Part shown: positions 1 to 7,950 of the stretch, piece after piece | How positions within the stretch are numbered: position 1 is the stretch's first letter | Layout: every line of letters starts with the position of its first letter | DNA from: an uncultured Collinsella sp. | Lineage (GTDB): Bacteria; Actinomycetota; Coriobacteriia; Coriobacteriales; Coriobacteriaceae | Reading direction: 5' to 3' | Assembly: GCA_900541185.1 (NCBI GenBank) | Contig: UQIQ01000001.1 | Coordinates: 11,340 to 75,339 of the forward strand | DNA: 64,000 bases | Notes under the pieces: model-generated | Database searches by the model: none | The model's input: the letters and a program-made list of their open reading frames with translations, nothing else | What the model was told of the DNA's origin: nothing | Made by a program: the position numbers and the translations under genes

Positions 1-491
1 AGGGCACCCAGTCTGCTAAGGGTCGCTCTGAGGTTTCCGGTGGCGGCAAGAAGCCTTGGCGTCAGAAGGGCACCGGCCGTGCCCGTCAGGGTTCCATCCG
101 TGCTGCCCAGTGGCGTCACGGTGGCGTTGTCTTCGCCCCCAAGCCCCGTTCCTACGCTAAGCGTATGAACAACAAGGAGGTCAAGCTGGCTATGCGCTCC
201 GCGCTGTCCGCCAAGCTGGCCGATGGCGAGCTCGTGCTCGTCGACGACTACGGCTTCGAGAAGCCTTCCACCAAGGCTGCCGTCGCCATGCTCAAGGCTC
301 TCGGCCTTGAGGGCAAGCGTCTGACCATCATCGTTCGCGATGAGGACGTCAACGCCTACCTGTCGTTCCGCAACATTCCCAAGACGTTCATCATCACTGC
401 CGACGAGGCCAACACCTACGATCTCGTCAACAACAACGCTGTGCTGATGCCCGCCGACATCGCCGCTCACTTCGGGGAGGTGCTTGCATAA
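1..491 (+). CDS. rplD: 50S ribosomal protein L4, 3' part (5' end outside window)
   Basis: The reading frame is open from base 3 to the TAA at 489-491. Upstream of the first in-frame ATG (165) it still encodes the conserved L4 loop with GGGKKPWRQKGTGRARQGS, so the gene starts before the window and 165 is not its start. L4 binds 23S rRNA domain I and its extended loop lines the peptide exit tunnel; in some bacteria it also represses the S10 operon. The next gene (rplW) starts at the very next base, as expected for translational coupling inside an S10 operon. Confidence 0.97.
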   Translation, partial: GTQSAKGRSEVSGGGKKPWRQKGTGRARQGSIRAAQWRHGGVVFAPKPRSYAKRMNNKEVKLAMRSALSAKLADGELVLVDDYGFEKPSTKAAVAMLKALGLEGKRLTIIVRDEDVNAYLSFRNIPKTFIITADEANTYDLVNNNAVLMPADIAAHFGEVLA

Positions 492-779
492 ATGACCGCC
501 CACGAGATCATCATCCGTCCGATCGTGTCCGAGCGTTCCTTCTCCGGCGTGGAGCTGAACAAGTACACGTTCGAGGTCGCCAAGGATGCTAACAAGTATC
601 AGATCAAGGACGCTGTCGAGGAGATCTTCGGCGTCAAGGTCGTTCGCGTGAACACCCTGACGGTCAAGCCCAAGACCAAGCGCGTGCGCTATGTCGCCGG
701 CAAGACCCGTTCTTGGAAGAAGGCCATCGTCACGCTGGCCGAGGGCGACACCATCGAGGTCTTTGGCAACCAGGCCTAA
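492..779 (+). CDS. rplW: 50S ribosomal protein L23
   Basis: This 95-residue protein has the L23 pattern: IIRPIVSERS near the N-terminus, then YTFEVAKDANKYQIKDAVEEIFGVKV and a basic hairpin around residues 60-75. L23 sits at the polypeptide exit of the 50S subunit and is the docking point for trigger factor and SRP. It abuts rplD with no gap. After it comes an unusually long gap (179 bases) before rplB, containing a hairpin. Confidence 0.98.
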   Translation: MTAHEIIIRPIVSERSFSGVELNKYTFEVAKDANKYQIKDAVEEIFGVKVVRVNTLTVKPKTKRVRYVAGKTRSWKKAIVTLAEGDTIEVFGNQA

Positions 780-797
780 GACTCGCTGCTGTTGAGT

Positions 798-833
798 GAG
801 CTCATGCCTCCCAAATAGGGGAGGCGGGAGCTC
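798..833 (+). terminator. Stem-loop between rplW and rplB (attenuator or RNA-processing hairpin)
   Basis: Arms 798-812 (GAGCTCATGCCTCCC) and 819-833 (GGGAGGCGGGAGCTC) pair with one mismatch and one wobble around a 6-base loop. The following bases AAGGTTTT are only a weak U-tract, so partial termination or mRNA processing is more likely than full termination. A TATAAA at 847-852, without a good -35, could add a weak internal promoter for rplB. Confidence 0.5.
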
Positions 834-958
834 AAGGTTTTGGGCGTATAAAATGGACACGCCCGGAACCGTGTATACGTCCGGTGTCATCGCACCCGAG
901 GCAGAACCTCGAATCCCTGTCTGCGATGGCTAACGGATTCCTATTGAAAGGGATTGTA

Positions 959-1789
959 ATGGCTGTAAAGCACCTTAAGCCGACCTCCGCTGGTAGGCGT
1001 TGGCAGACGATCTCCGACTTCTCCGAGATCACCTGCACCAAGCCCGAGAAGTCTCTTCTCGAGCCCCTGCCCAAGAAGGCCGGTCGTAACAACAACGGCC
1101 GCATCACCACCCGCCACCAGGGCGGCGGCGTGAAGCGTCGTTACCGCGTGATCGACTTCAAGCGCAACAAGGACGGCGTGCCCGCCAAGGTTGCCACGAT
1201 CGAGTACGATCCGAACCGTTCCGCTCGCATCGCTCTGCTGCACTACGCTGACGGTGAGAAGCGCTACATCCTGGCCCCCAAGGGCCTCGAGGTCGGTCAG
1301 ACCATCATGTCCGGTTCTGACGCCGACATCAAGCCGGGCAACGCTCTGCCCCTCGCCGACATCCCCGTCGGTACGCTCATCCACGCCGTCGAGTTCCAGC
1401 CGGGCAAGGGCGCTGCTATCGCCCGTTCCGCCGGTAACTCCTGCCAGCTGATGGGTAAGGAGGGCAAGTACGCTATCGTCCGTATGCCTTCCTCCGAGAT
1501 GCGCCGCATCCTCGTTACCTGCCGCGCCACCGTCGGCGAGGTCGGCAACGCCGATCACTCCAACATCGTCATCGGCAAGGCCGGCCGTAAGCGTCACATG
1601 AACGTGCGCCCGACCGTCCGCGGTACCGTCATGAACCCTGTCGACCACCCGCACGGCGGTGGCGAGGGCAAGAACCACACCTCTGGTCGTCCCTCTGTTA
1701 CCCCCTGGGGTAAGCCGACGAAGGGCCTTCGTACGCGCAAGAAGAAGAAGGTCTCGAACCAGCACATCATTCGTCGCCGTAAGAAGTAA
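959..1789 (+). CDS. rplB: 50S ribosomal protein L2
   Basis: The 276-residue product starts [15 protein letters not shown] and carries the L2 signatures [16 protein letters not shown] and, near the C-terminus, [13 protein letters not shown], whose histidine is needed for peptidyl transferase activity. L2 organises the peptidyl transferase centre and subunit association. The ATG at 959 is chosen over the in-frame ATG at 884 because it has a Shine-Dalgarno (AAAGGGA) and gives the family length. Confidence 0.98.
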   Translation: MAVKHLKPTSAGRRWQTISDFSEITCTKPEKSLLEPLPKKAGRNNNGRITTRHQGGGVKRRYRVIDFKRNKDGVPAKVATIEYDPNRSARIALLHYADGEKRYILAPKGLEVGQTIMSGSDADIKPGNALPLADIPVGTLIHAVEFQPGKGAAIARSAGNSCQLMGKEGKYAIVRMPSSEMRRILVTCRATVGEVGNADHSNIVIGKAGRKRHMNVRPTVRGTVMNPVDHPHGGGEGKNHTSGRPSVTPWGKPTKGLRTRKKKKVSNQHIIRRRKK

Positions 1790-1821
1790 TTTCGGATACC
1801 GAGTTTTAGGAGAAAGCACTT

Positions 1822-2082
1822 ATGAGCAGAAGTCTCAAAAAGGGCCCGTTCGTGGAGACTCGCCTTCTCTCGCGTATCACCGCGATGAACGAGGCTGGCA
1901 AGAAGGACGTCGTGAAGACCTGGTCCCGCGCGTCCACCATCTTCCCCGAGATGGTTGGTCACACCATCGCCGTCCACGACGGCCGCAAGCATGTGCCCGT
2001 GTATGTTACCGAGTCCATGGTTGGTCACAAGCTCGGCGAGTTCGCGCCGACTCGTACGTTCCGTGGCCACAAGGCCAAATAG
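1822..2082 (+). CDS. rpsS: 30S ribosomal protein S19
   Basis: An 86-residue S19 beginning [12 protein letters not shown], with [50 protein letters not shown] core that is diagnostic of the family. S19 sits in the head of the 30S subunit and forms a complex with S13. A Shine-Dalgarno (TTAGGAG) precedes the ATG. Position between rplB and rplV is canonical. Confidence 0.98.
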   Translation: MSRSLKKGPFVETRLLSRITAMNEAGKKDVVKTWSRASTIFPEMVGHTIAVHDGRKHVPVYVTESMVGHKLGEFAPTRTFRGHKAK

Positions 2083-2096
2083 GGGGTTAACCGTAA

Positions 2097-2468
2097 ATGG
2101 CAACTAAGTCTATTGAAACTGAGGCCACCGAGGTTCGCGCCGTCGCTAAGTACGTGCGTGTTTCCCCCAGCAAGGCCCGCCTGGTGGTCGATCTGATCCG
2201 CCGCAAGCCTGTCGCTCAGGCTTTCGACATCCTCCACTTCTGCGACCGCGCCGTCGCCGTGGATGTCGAGAAGGTTCTCCGTTCCGCCGTTGCGAACGCC
2301 GAGAACAACAACGGTCTGCGTGCCGACAACCTGGTTGTCGCCGCTGCCTATGTTGACGAGGGTCCGACGCTTAAGCGCATCCGTCCCCGCGCCAAGGGTT
2401 CCGCTTCTCGCATTCTGAAGCGTACTTCCCACATCACCGTCGTCGTTGCTCCTCGAAAGGAGGCGTAA
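2097..2468 (+). CDS. rplV: 50S ribosomal protein L22
   Basis: The 123-residue product has the L22 core [21 protein letters not shown] and the C-terminal beta-hairpin region [22 protein letters not shown] that reaches into the exit tunnel; changes in this hairpin cause macrolide resistance in other bacteria. The N-terminus ([13 protein letters not shown]) is a few residues longer than the minimal family form. Fourteen bases separate it from rpsS. Confidence 0.98.
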   Translation: MATKSIETEATEVRAVAKYVRVSPSKARLVVDLIRRKPVAQAFDILHFCDRAVAVDVEKVLRSAVANAENNNGLRADNLVVAAAYVDEGPTLKRIRPRAKGSASRILKRTSHITVVVAPRKEA

Positions 2469-2474
2469 AGCTGT

Positions 2475-3185
2475 ATGGGTCAGAAAGTCTACCCCACCGG
2501 CTTCCGTCTTGGCATCACCGAGAACTGGCGCTCCCGCTGGTTCGCAGAGAAGGATTACGCTAAGACCCTCGGTAACGATCTCGAGATCCGCAAGTACCTC
2601 GAGAAGCGTCTTTCCCGCGCAGCTGTCTCCCGCGTCGAGATCGAGCGCGCTGGCGACAAGGTGAAGGTCATCATCCTCACCGCTCGCCCCGGCGTTGTCA
2701 TCGGTAAGAAGGGTGCCGAGATCGATACCCTCCGCACCGAGCTCGAGAAGGTCGCTGGCGTCTCCAAGGGCCAGCTCTCCGTCGACGTTGTCGAGATCAA
2801 GCGCCCCGAGCTCGACGCCAACCTCGTTGCTCAGTCTATCGCCGAGCAGCTCGAGGGCCGCGTTGCCTTCCGTCGCGCTATGCGCAAGGCTGTCCAGTCC
2901 GCCCGCAAGGCCGGCGCTAAGGGCATCCGTATCCAGTGCTCCGGTCGTCTCGGCGGTGCCGAGATGGGCCGTCGTGAGTGGTACCGTGAGGGTCGCGTGC
3001 CTTTGCACACCCTCCGTGCCAAGATCGACTACGGCACGGCTGTCGCCAGCACCACCATGGGCGCTTGCGGCGTGAAGGTCTGGATCTACCTGGGCGAGAA
3101 GCTCCCGGGCCAGCCTGTTCCCAACCCTGCACTCGAGGGCTCTTCCCGTCCTCGTCGTCGTAACTCCGAGAGGAGGGGTCAGTAG
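2475..3185 (+). CDS. rpsC: 30S ribosomal protein S3
   Basis: A 236-residue S3 starting [14 protein letters not shown]. The KH domain includes [14 protein letters not shown] (about residues 75-88), and the C-terminal domain has [27 protein letters not shown]3 helps form the mRNA entry tunnel and helicase activity of the 30S subunit. Its stop codon overlaps the next start by one base (TAGTG), indicating coupling to rplP. Confidence 0.98.
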   Translation: MGQKVYPTGFRLGITENWRSRWFAEKDYAKTLGNDLEIRKYLEKRLSRAAVSRVEIERAGDKVKVIILTARPGVVIGKKGAEIDTLRTELEKVAGVSKGQLSVDVVEIKRPELDANLVAQSIAEQLEGRVAFRRAMRKAVQSARKAGAKGIRIQCSGRLGGAEMGRREWYREGRVPLHTLRAKIDYGTAVASTTMGACGVKVWIYLGEKLPGQPVPNPALEGSSRPRRRNSERRGQ

Positions 3186-3688
3186 TGCTTGCCCCTAAGC
3201 GTATTCTTCACCGCAAGGTGCAGCGTGGCTCCATGAAGGGCCAGGCCAAGGGTAATACCGAGCTGCATTTCGGCGAGTTTGGTATCCAGGCTCTCGAGGC
3301 CCATTGGATCACCAACCGTCAGATCGAGGCCGCTCGTATTGCCATGACCCGCTACATGAAGCGTGGCGGTCGTGTCTACATCACGATCTTCCCCGATAAG
3401 CCCATCACCAAGAAGCCTGCTGAGACTCGCATGGGTTCTGGTAAGGGTAACCCCGAGGAGTGGGTGGCTGTCGTCAAGCCCGGCCGCATCATGTTCGAGG
3501 TCAAGGGCGTGCCCGAGGAGGTCGCTCGCGAGGCTCTGCGTCTTGCACAGCACAAGCTTCCCATCAAGACCAAGATTGTTGCTGCCAAGAACGCTGAGCA
3601 GCGCATCGAGAAGGAGATGGCTGAGGAGGCCGCTCTCGAGGCCAAGTGGGCTGCTGAGGACGCCGCCGCCGCCAAGGAGGAGAACTAA
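3185..3688 (+). CDS. rplP: 50S ribosomal protein L16 with acidic/Ala-rich C-terminal extension
   Basis: GTG start overlapping the rpsC stop. Residues 1-140 are typical L16 ([59 protein letters not shown]). The protein has 167 residues, about 25-30 more than most L16, the surplus being a charged helix rich in Ala and Glu ending [13 protein letters not shown]16 organises the A-site tRNA region of the 50S subunit. The stop overlaps the rpmC start by one base (TAATG). Confidence 0.97.
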   Translation: MLAPKRILHRKVQRGSMKGQAKGNTELHFGEFGIQALEAHWITNRQIEAARIAMTRYMKRGGRVYITIFPDKPITKKPAETRMGSGKGNPEEWVAVVKPGRIMFEVKGVPEEVAREALRLAQHKLPIKTKIVAAKNAEQRIEKEMAEEAALEAKWAAEDAAAAKEEN

Positions 3689-3903
3689 TGAAGCCCGCAG
3701 AGATTCGTGAGCTCTCGGACGCTCAGCTCGTTGAGAAGCTGAAGGAAATGCGCGCCGAGCTCTTTAACCTTCGTTTCCAGATGGCCACTAGCCAGCTGGA
3801 CAACACCGCTCGCGTCAACACCGTGAAGAAGGACATCGCTCGCGTCCTCACGGAGCAGCGCGCCCGCGAGATCGCAGCGGAGAAGTCCGCTGTCGCCGAG
3901 TAG
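3688..3903 (+). CDS. rpmC: 50S ribosomal protein L29
   Basis: A 71-residue L29: [33 protein letters not shown] and VKKDIARVLTEQR are the family signature of two antiparallel helices. L29 lies near the exit tunnel beside L23. It overlaps the rplP stop by one base and is followed by rpsQ after 16 bases with a strong Shine-Dalgarno. Confidence 0.97.
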   Translation: MKPAEIRELSDAQLVEKLKEMRAELFNLRFQMATSQLDNTARVNTVKKDIARVLTEQRAREIAAEKSAVAE

Positions 3904-3919
3904 GACCTAAGGAGAGAAC

Positions 3920-4180
3920 ATGACTGATTCGCGTAACTCGCGTAAGGTCCGTACGGGTGTCGTTACCTCCGTCTCCGGTGCCAAGACCATTGTTGTCACC
4001 ATCACCGAGCGCAAGCGTCACCCCAAGTACGGCAAGATGATGACCAGCTCCAAGAAGCTGCACGCTCACGACGAGGAGTGCACGGCTGGCGTGGGCGACA
4101 CCGTCCGCGTTATGGAGACCCGTCCTATGTCCAAGATGAAGCGTTGGCGCCTCATCGAGGTCGTCGAGCGCGCTAAATAA
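3920..4180 (+). CDS. rpsQ: 30S ribosomal protein S17
   Basis: An 86-residue S17, a primary 16S rRNA binder. Recognised by the OB-fold core RTGVVTSVSGAKTIVVTITERKRHPKYGK and the C-terminal VGDTVRVMETRPMSKMKRWRLIEVVE. Preceded by AAGGAGAGA. It is followed by a 118-base gap before rplN, longer than the other junctions in this operon. Confidence 0.97.
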   Translation: MTDSRNSRKVRTGVVTSVSGAKTIVVTITERKRHPKYGKMMTSSKKLHAHDEECTAGVGDTVRVMETRPMSKMKRWRLIEVVERAK

Positions 4181-4247
4181 GCAGTCGCTCTTACGACTTG
4201 TACGTTTCCGAAGATGTGCGTATGCCTGGCTTGCATACCACGGGCCG

Positions 4248-4253
4248 TATAAA
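4248..4253 (+). promoter_or_regulatory. Possible internal promoter (-10 element) upstream of rplN
   Basis: TATAAA at 4248-4253 lies in a 118-base gap between rpsQ and rplN, in the context GGGCCGTATAAA, which resembles GGGCGTATAAA in the rplW-rplB gap. No convincing -35 is seen, so this is only a suggestion of an internal start that would boost the distal genes. Confidence 0.25.
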
Positions 4254-4298
4254 GGCAGCGCACCTCTCTTCGGTTCTTAGTTCGGAGGAACATCTACC

Positions 4299-4667
4299 AT
4301 GATTCAGATGCAAACCATGCTGAACGTCGCCGACAACTCCGGCGCTCGCAAGATTCGCTGCATCAAGGTGCTTGGCGGTTCCAAGCGTCGTTATGCAGGC
4401 ATCGGCGATGTGTTCATCGGTGCTGTCCAGGAGGCTACCCCTGGAGCCAACGTCAAGAAGAAGGACGTTGTCCGTTGCGTCGTCGTTCGCACCGTTAAGG
4501 AGATCCGCCGCAAGGATGGCTCCTACATTCGCTTTGATGAGAACGCCTGCGTTGTCATCAACAACGATGGTTCGCCCGTCGGCACCCGTATCTTCGGGCC
4601 TGTCGCTCGCGAGCTTCGTGACAAGAAGTACATGAAGATCGTCTCGCTCGCTCCCGAGACCCTGTAG
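4299..4667 (+). CDS. rplN: 50S ribosomal protein L14
   Basis: A 122-residue L14, the usual length. [27 protein letters not shown] and the C-terminal [26 protein letters not shown] are diagnostic. L14 makes an intersubunit bridge and binds RsfS. A Shine-Dalgarno (TCGGAGGAA) precedes the ATG. Confidence 0.98.
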   Translation: MIQMQTMLNVADNSGARKIRCIKVLGGSKRRYAGIGDVFIGAVQEATPGANVKKKDVVRCVVVRTVKEIRRKDGSYIRFDENACVVINNDGSPVGTRIFGPVARELRDKKYMKIVSLAPETL

Positions 4668-4680
4668 TTAGGGGAGATAT

Positions 4681-4986
4681 ATGTATATCAAGAAGGGCGA
4701 TAAGGTCCAGGTTCTCTCTGGTAAGGATCGCGGCAAGCAGGGCGTTATCCTGCGTGCTCTCCCCGCCGAGAACAAGGTCGTTGTCGAGGGCGTTTCGGTC
4801 GTCAAGAAGGCCGTCAAGCCCAACGCTGCCAACCAGCAGGGCGGCATCGTTTCGCAGGAGGCGCCCATCGATGCCTCCAACGTCAATCTCGTCTGCCCCG
4901 AGTGCGGTAAGGTTACCCGCGTCGGTCACGAGAAGGACGGCAAGAACAAGCTGCGCGTCTGCAAGAAGTGCGGCCACAAGTTCTAA
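4681..4986 (+). CDS. rplX: 50S ribosomal protein L24 (last gene before the break)
   Basis: A 101-residue L24 with the KOW motif at the N-terminus ([20 protein letters not shown]) and a C-terminal two-cysteine-pair knuckle, [10 protein letters not shown]...CKKCGHKF, typical of Gram-positive L24. It starts assembly of the 50S subunit. In most bacteria rplE follows directly. Here a strong terminator follows and rplE lies 37 kb downstream. Confidence 0.98.
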   Translation: MYIKKGDKVQVLSGKDRGKQGVILRALPAENKVVVEGVSVVKKAVKPNAANQQGGIVSQEAPIDASNVNLVCPECGKVTRVGHEKDGKNKLRVCKKCGHKF

Positions 4987-5012
4987 GCTGCCCGCAACAT
5001 CAAGTTGCTAGC

Positions 5013-5048
5013 AAAGGCCCGGATGCCCCACGGCACCCGGGCCTTTTT
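5013..5048 (+). terminator. Intrinsic terminator closing the S10-type operon after rplX
   Basis: Arms AAAGGCCCGG (5013-5022) and CCGGGCCTTT (5037-5046) are fully complementary, with a further 4 bp stem inside after a mismatch and a CCAC loop, followed by TTTTT. This physically ends the ribosomal protein transcript before rplE. Confidence 0.9.
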
Positions 5049-5329
5049 CTATCCCTACTCATTGGGGATACTCATTGGGGACAGACTTAAATGAGTACCC
5101 TAACTGGGTAAGCATAAATGAGCGGGTCGTGCTGTATAAATTGCTTGTGTGCGCGTTTATGCGCGTTAGATTGCGTTTAATTACGCACCTATGCGTATAT
5201 ATGCGCCGTTTACGGGGCAATAATGACCGTTTAGCGGTGAGATACGCAAAAACACGCACAGACGCGCGTGTTTGTGCGAATATAGAGCTGTCAGAAATGC
5301 AAGACTTTCTATGACACAGGAGACACATA
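5049..5329. promoter_or_regulatory. Upstream region of the Gfo/Idh/MocA gene with direct repeats and TGCG-rich palindromes
   Basis: A 281-base non-coding stretch. It begins with two direct copies of CTCATTGGGGA (about 5057 and 5070), related to the 27-bp repeat seen at 62.9 and 63.9 kb. Further on are TATAAA at 5135-5140 and a run of TGCGT/ACGCA palindromes between about 5150 and 5215 (for example TGCGTTTAATTACGCA), suitable as an operator for the downstream DeoR-type regulator. Promoter and operator roles are inferred. Confidence 0.35.
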
Positions 5330-6409
5330 ATGGCAGATTCCAAGCAGGCTCCACTCGACGCCGCGGCAGCCGCCAAAGCAGCATTTGCTTCGGTCCAGGA
5401 CAAGCCGTTCCCTAACGACATCTTTACGGCTCCCGAGCTCCGTTGGGCTGTGATCGGTTGCGGCGTTATTGCCAACCAGATGGCTCAGTCCCTTGCCCTG
5501 GCCGGCCGCAAGCTTACGGGCGTTGCCAACCGCACGCTCACCAAGGCTCAGACTTTTGCCGACCAGTACGGCGTCGAGAAGGTCTATGACACGGTTGAGG
5601 ATCTCTACGCCGATCCTGACATCGACGCCGTCTACATCACCACCCCGCACAACACCCATATCACCTATCTGCGCGCCGCCTTGGCGGCCGGCAAGCACGT
5701 TCTCTGCGAGAAGGCCATCACGCTCAACTCCGCCGAGCTCGATGAGGCCCGCGCCATTGCCGCCGAACACAACGTGGTCCTTATGGACGCTACCACGGTG
5801 CTCCACATGCCCTTGTATCAAGAGCTGCGCCGCCGCATGGATGCCGGCGAGTTTGGCCGCATGAACCTCGCTCAGCTCAACTTTGGTAGCTACAAGGAGT
5901 ACGGCGACCTGACCAACCGTTTCTACAATCGCAACCTCGCCGGCGGTGCCATGCTCGATATTGGCGTATACGCCCTGTCCGTCATGCGCCTGTTTATGGC
6001 GAGCCAGCCCGTCGAGGTCGTGTCTCTGGGTAACATCTGCGAGACCGGCGTGGACGTTGCAGGCGGCATCGTCTGCCGCAATGCCGAGCAGCAGCTGGGC
6101 GTCGTGAGCCTTACGCTCCACTCCAAGCAGCCAAAGCGCTCGGTTATCAGCTTTGACAATTGCTATGTCGAGGTCAACGAGTATCCGCGCGCCGATCACG
6201 CGACGATCTTGTGGACCGCGGACGGTCATCGCGAGGAGGTCGCCGCGGGCACCGAGGCTTATGCCCTGTGCTACGAGATGGCTGACCTCGAGCAGGCCGT
6301 CGCCGGCGACGATTCCAAGCGTGAGCTTCTGGATTATGCTTCTGATGTGATGGAGCTCATGACCAAGCTCCGCGCCGATTGGGGAGTCGTCTACCCCGAG
6401 GAGGAGTAA
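5330..6409 (+). CDS. Gfo/Idh/MocA family oxidoreductase
   Basis: A 359-residue NAD(P)-dependent dehydrogenase-like protein. After a 40-residue N-terminal extension comes the Rossmann motif RWAVIGCGVIANQMAQSL (about residues 42-59); HVLCEKAITLN matches the EKP motif that carries the catalytic lysine in the family, and a C-terminal alpha/beta substrate domain follows (GGAMLDIGVYALSVM). Members oxidise or reduce sugars, polyols and related compounds; the substrate cannot be told. Three bases after its stop the DeoR-type regulator starts, so the two form a likely operon in which the regulator controls its own partner. Confidence 0.9.
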   Translation: MADSKQAPLDAAAAAKAAFASVQDKPFPNDIFTAPELRWAVIGCGVIANQMAQSLALAGRKLTGVANRTLTKAQTFADQYGVEKVYDTVEDLYADPDIDAVYITTPHNTHITYLRAALAAGKHVLCEKAITLNSAELDEARAIAAEHNVVLMDATTVLHMPLYQELRRRMDAGEFGRMNLAQLNFGSYKEYGDLTNRFYNRNLAGGAMLDIGVYALSVMRLFMASQPVEVVSLGNICETGVDVAGGIVCRNAEQQLGVVSLTLHSKQPKRSVISFDNCYVEVNEYPRADHATILWTADGHREEVAAGTEAYALCYEMADLEQAVAGDDSKRELLDYASDVMELMTKLRADWGVVYPEEE

Positions 6410-6412
6410 GCG

Positions 6413-7159
6413 ATGCTTGCGGAAGATAGGCTCAATACGATCGTGTCGATGGTGCAGCAGGCTGGCTCGGTAACGGTGCCCGAGCTTGCCGATGCCCTGG
6501 GCGTGACGGCCTCTACCATTCGACGCGACCTACAGACGCTCGACCGAGCGCACCGCATCGCCAAGGTGCACGGTGGCGCGACAAGTCTTGAGCGCGCGCA
6601 CGTGACGCGCGACCTAACGATCAGTGAGCGCAGTGATCTCCATAACGACGACAAGGAGCGTATTTGCGCCCGTGCCGCGGCCCTGGTGGAGCCCGAGAGC
6701 TTTGTGTACATCGATTCGGGTTCGACAACGCTCAGACTCATCGAGCATCTTCCGCATCTCGAATCGGTCACCTATGTGACTGATTCCGTGCTCCATGCTC
6801 AGCATCTCGCTGTGCGCGGCATGCGCACCGTGGTGCTGGGCGGCGAGCTTAAACCCGAGACCGAGGCGCTCGTTGGCCCCGATGCTCTGGCAACCCTAGA
6901 CCGCTACAACTTTAACTGCGGCTTTTGGGGTTCCAACGGCATTGCCGCCGAGCAGGGCTTTACGACACCCGATATCGAGGAAGCGCAGGTCAAGCGTATC
7001 TCGATGCGCCATACAGCCAAACGCTTCGTAATCTCGGACGCCAGTAAGTTTGGCATGGTGGCGCCCGTCAAGTTCGCGGACTTCCGTGACGCAACGATTA
7101 TTACCGCAGGCGATGTCCCCGCCAAGTACCGGGCAATGGACAACGTCATCACGGTCTAA
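6413..7159 (+). CDS. DeoR/GlpR family transcriptional regulator
   Basis: A 248-residue regulator. N-terminal DeoR helix-turn-helix at about residues 5-55 (RLNTIVSMVQQAGSVTVPEL, then ASTIRRDLQTLD, then AKVHGGA), followed by the DeoR sugar-phosphate sensor domain (IDSGSTTLRLIEHL, GFWGSNGIAAEQGFTTPD, FVISDASKFG). Such proteins repress sugar catabolic genes and respond to phosphorylated sugars. Its position immediately behind the oxidoreductase suggests local control. Inverted repeats follow it. Confidence 0.93.
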   Translation: MLAEDRLNTIVSMVQQAGSVTVPELADALGVTASTIRRDLQTLDRAHRIAKVHGGATSLERAHVTRDLTISERSDLHNDDKERICARAAALVEPESFVYIDSGSTTLRLIEHLPHLESVTYVTDSVLHAQHLAVRGMRTVVLGGELKPETEALVGPDALATLDRYNFNCGFWGSNGIAAEQGFTTPDIEEAQVKRISMRHTAKRFVISDASKFGMVAPVKFADFRDATIITAGDVPAKYRAMDNVITV

Positions 7160-7170
7160 CAGCAGGGGAC

Positions 7171-7232
7171 GGGCAAACGCCAAAACCACCGCGAAGGGGT
7201 AGGAACCTATGTGGTGGTTTTGACGTTTGTCC
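7171..7232 (+). terminator. Long stem-loop after the DeoR-type gene
   Basis: Twenty-base arms at 7171-7190 and 7213-7232 pair with one wobble and one mismatch around a 22-base loop (inner part AAAACCACC/GGTGGTTTT). It is either an intrinsic terminator for the + strand operon or a member of the genome's palindromic intergenic repeats. Confidence 0.55.
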
Positions 7233-7235
7233 AGA

Positions 7236-7278
7236 TAAAACCTGCCAAAATAAACCTGTCCCTTTTCGGCAGGTTTTA
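7236..7278 (-). terminator. Stem-loop at the 3' end of the pseudouridine synthase gene
   Basis: Perfect 11-base arms TAAAACCTGCC (7236-7246) and GGCAGGTTTTA (7268-7278). Because the two genes converge here, it can terminate both; the stop codon of the minus-strand gene lies inside the right arm. Confidence 0.6.
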
Positions 7279-7935
7279 GGGCTCCCAGGGGCAGGGGGCT
7301 TCGATGTGGATGTGCTCGCCGGTTACGGGATGCGTAAAGGACACGCTGTGGGCGTGGAGCATCAGGCCGCAGGGGCGCGGCGTTCCGTACAGGTCGTCGC
7401 CAACCAGGGGGTGATGCTCGCTGGCCAGATGCACGCGAATCTGATGCTTGCGGCCGGTGAGCAGCTCGACATCAATATACGAGCGCGTGGGCAGGCCACG
7501 GCGGCTCTTAAGACGCTTGAGTACCTTGACGCGCGTCTGAGACGGCTTGCCGCTGGCGCCGACGCGCATCTTGCGGCTATCGTGGCGGTCGCGGGCGATG
7601 GGCTTGTCGATGAGCTTTTCGTTCCAGTCGATTTTGCCCTCGGCGAGCGCCAGATAGTGCTTTTCGAAAGCGTGGTCGATGACCATCTGGTCAAAGGCGG
7701 GCTGCGTCTGCTTGTCGAGCGAGAACAGCACCACGCCGGTGGTGTCGCGGTCTAGGCGGTTGAGCGGCTGCATGTCGGTCGCGGCAAAGCCGTCGCCCAT
7801 CGCCAGCAGCAGGTCGCTGGCGTAGTCGGTGAGCGTGCGCTCGCCGGTGCCGTCGCCGTGGACGATCATGCCAGCGGGCTTGTCGATGGCCATGAGCCAG
7901 GCGTCGCAGTAGAGGACTTGAGGTTCTTCGTTCAC
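7276..7935 (-). CDS. RluA-type RNA pseudouridine synthase
   Basis: 219 residues, about the size of short RluA-family enzymes without an S4 domain. The catalytic motif is NRLDRDTTGVVL, whose second Asp is the nucleophile; IDKPAGMIVHG near the N-terminus and GRKHQIRVHLASEHHPLVGDDLYG near the C-terminus are the other family motifs. It isomerises uridine in rRNA or tRNA; which site is unknown. GTG start at 7935 with AAAGG upstream. It lies 15 bases behind the U32 gene on the same strand, so they probably form an operon. Confidence 0.92.
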   Translation of the reverse strand: MNEEPQVLYCDAWLMAIDKPAGMIVHGDGTGERTLTDYASDLLLAMGDGFAATDMQPLNRLDRDTTGVVLFSLDKQTQPAFDQMVIDHAFEKHYLALAEGKIDWNEKLIDKPIARDRHDSRKMRVGASGKPSQTRVKVLKRLKSRRGLPTRSYIDVELLTGRKHQIRVHLASEHHPLVGDDLYGTPRPCGLMLHAHSVSFTHPVTGEHIHIEAPCPWEP

Positions 7936-7950
7936 GTGTAAGCCTTTCGG

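Noticed and set aside
3185..3903. One-base overlaps rpsC/rplP and rplP/rpmC as frameshift errors
   Set aside because: TAGTG and TAATG overlaps are normal translational coupling and all three proteins are intact.
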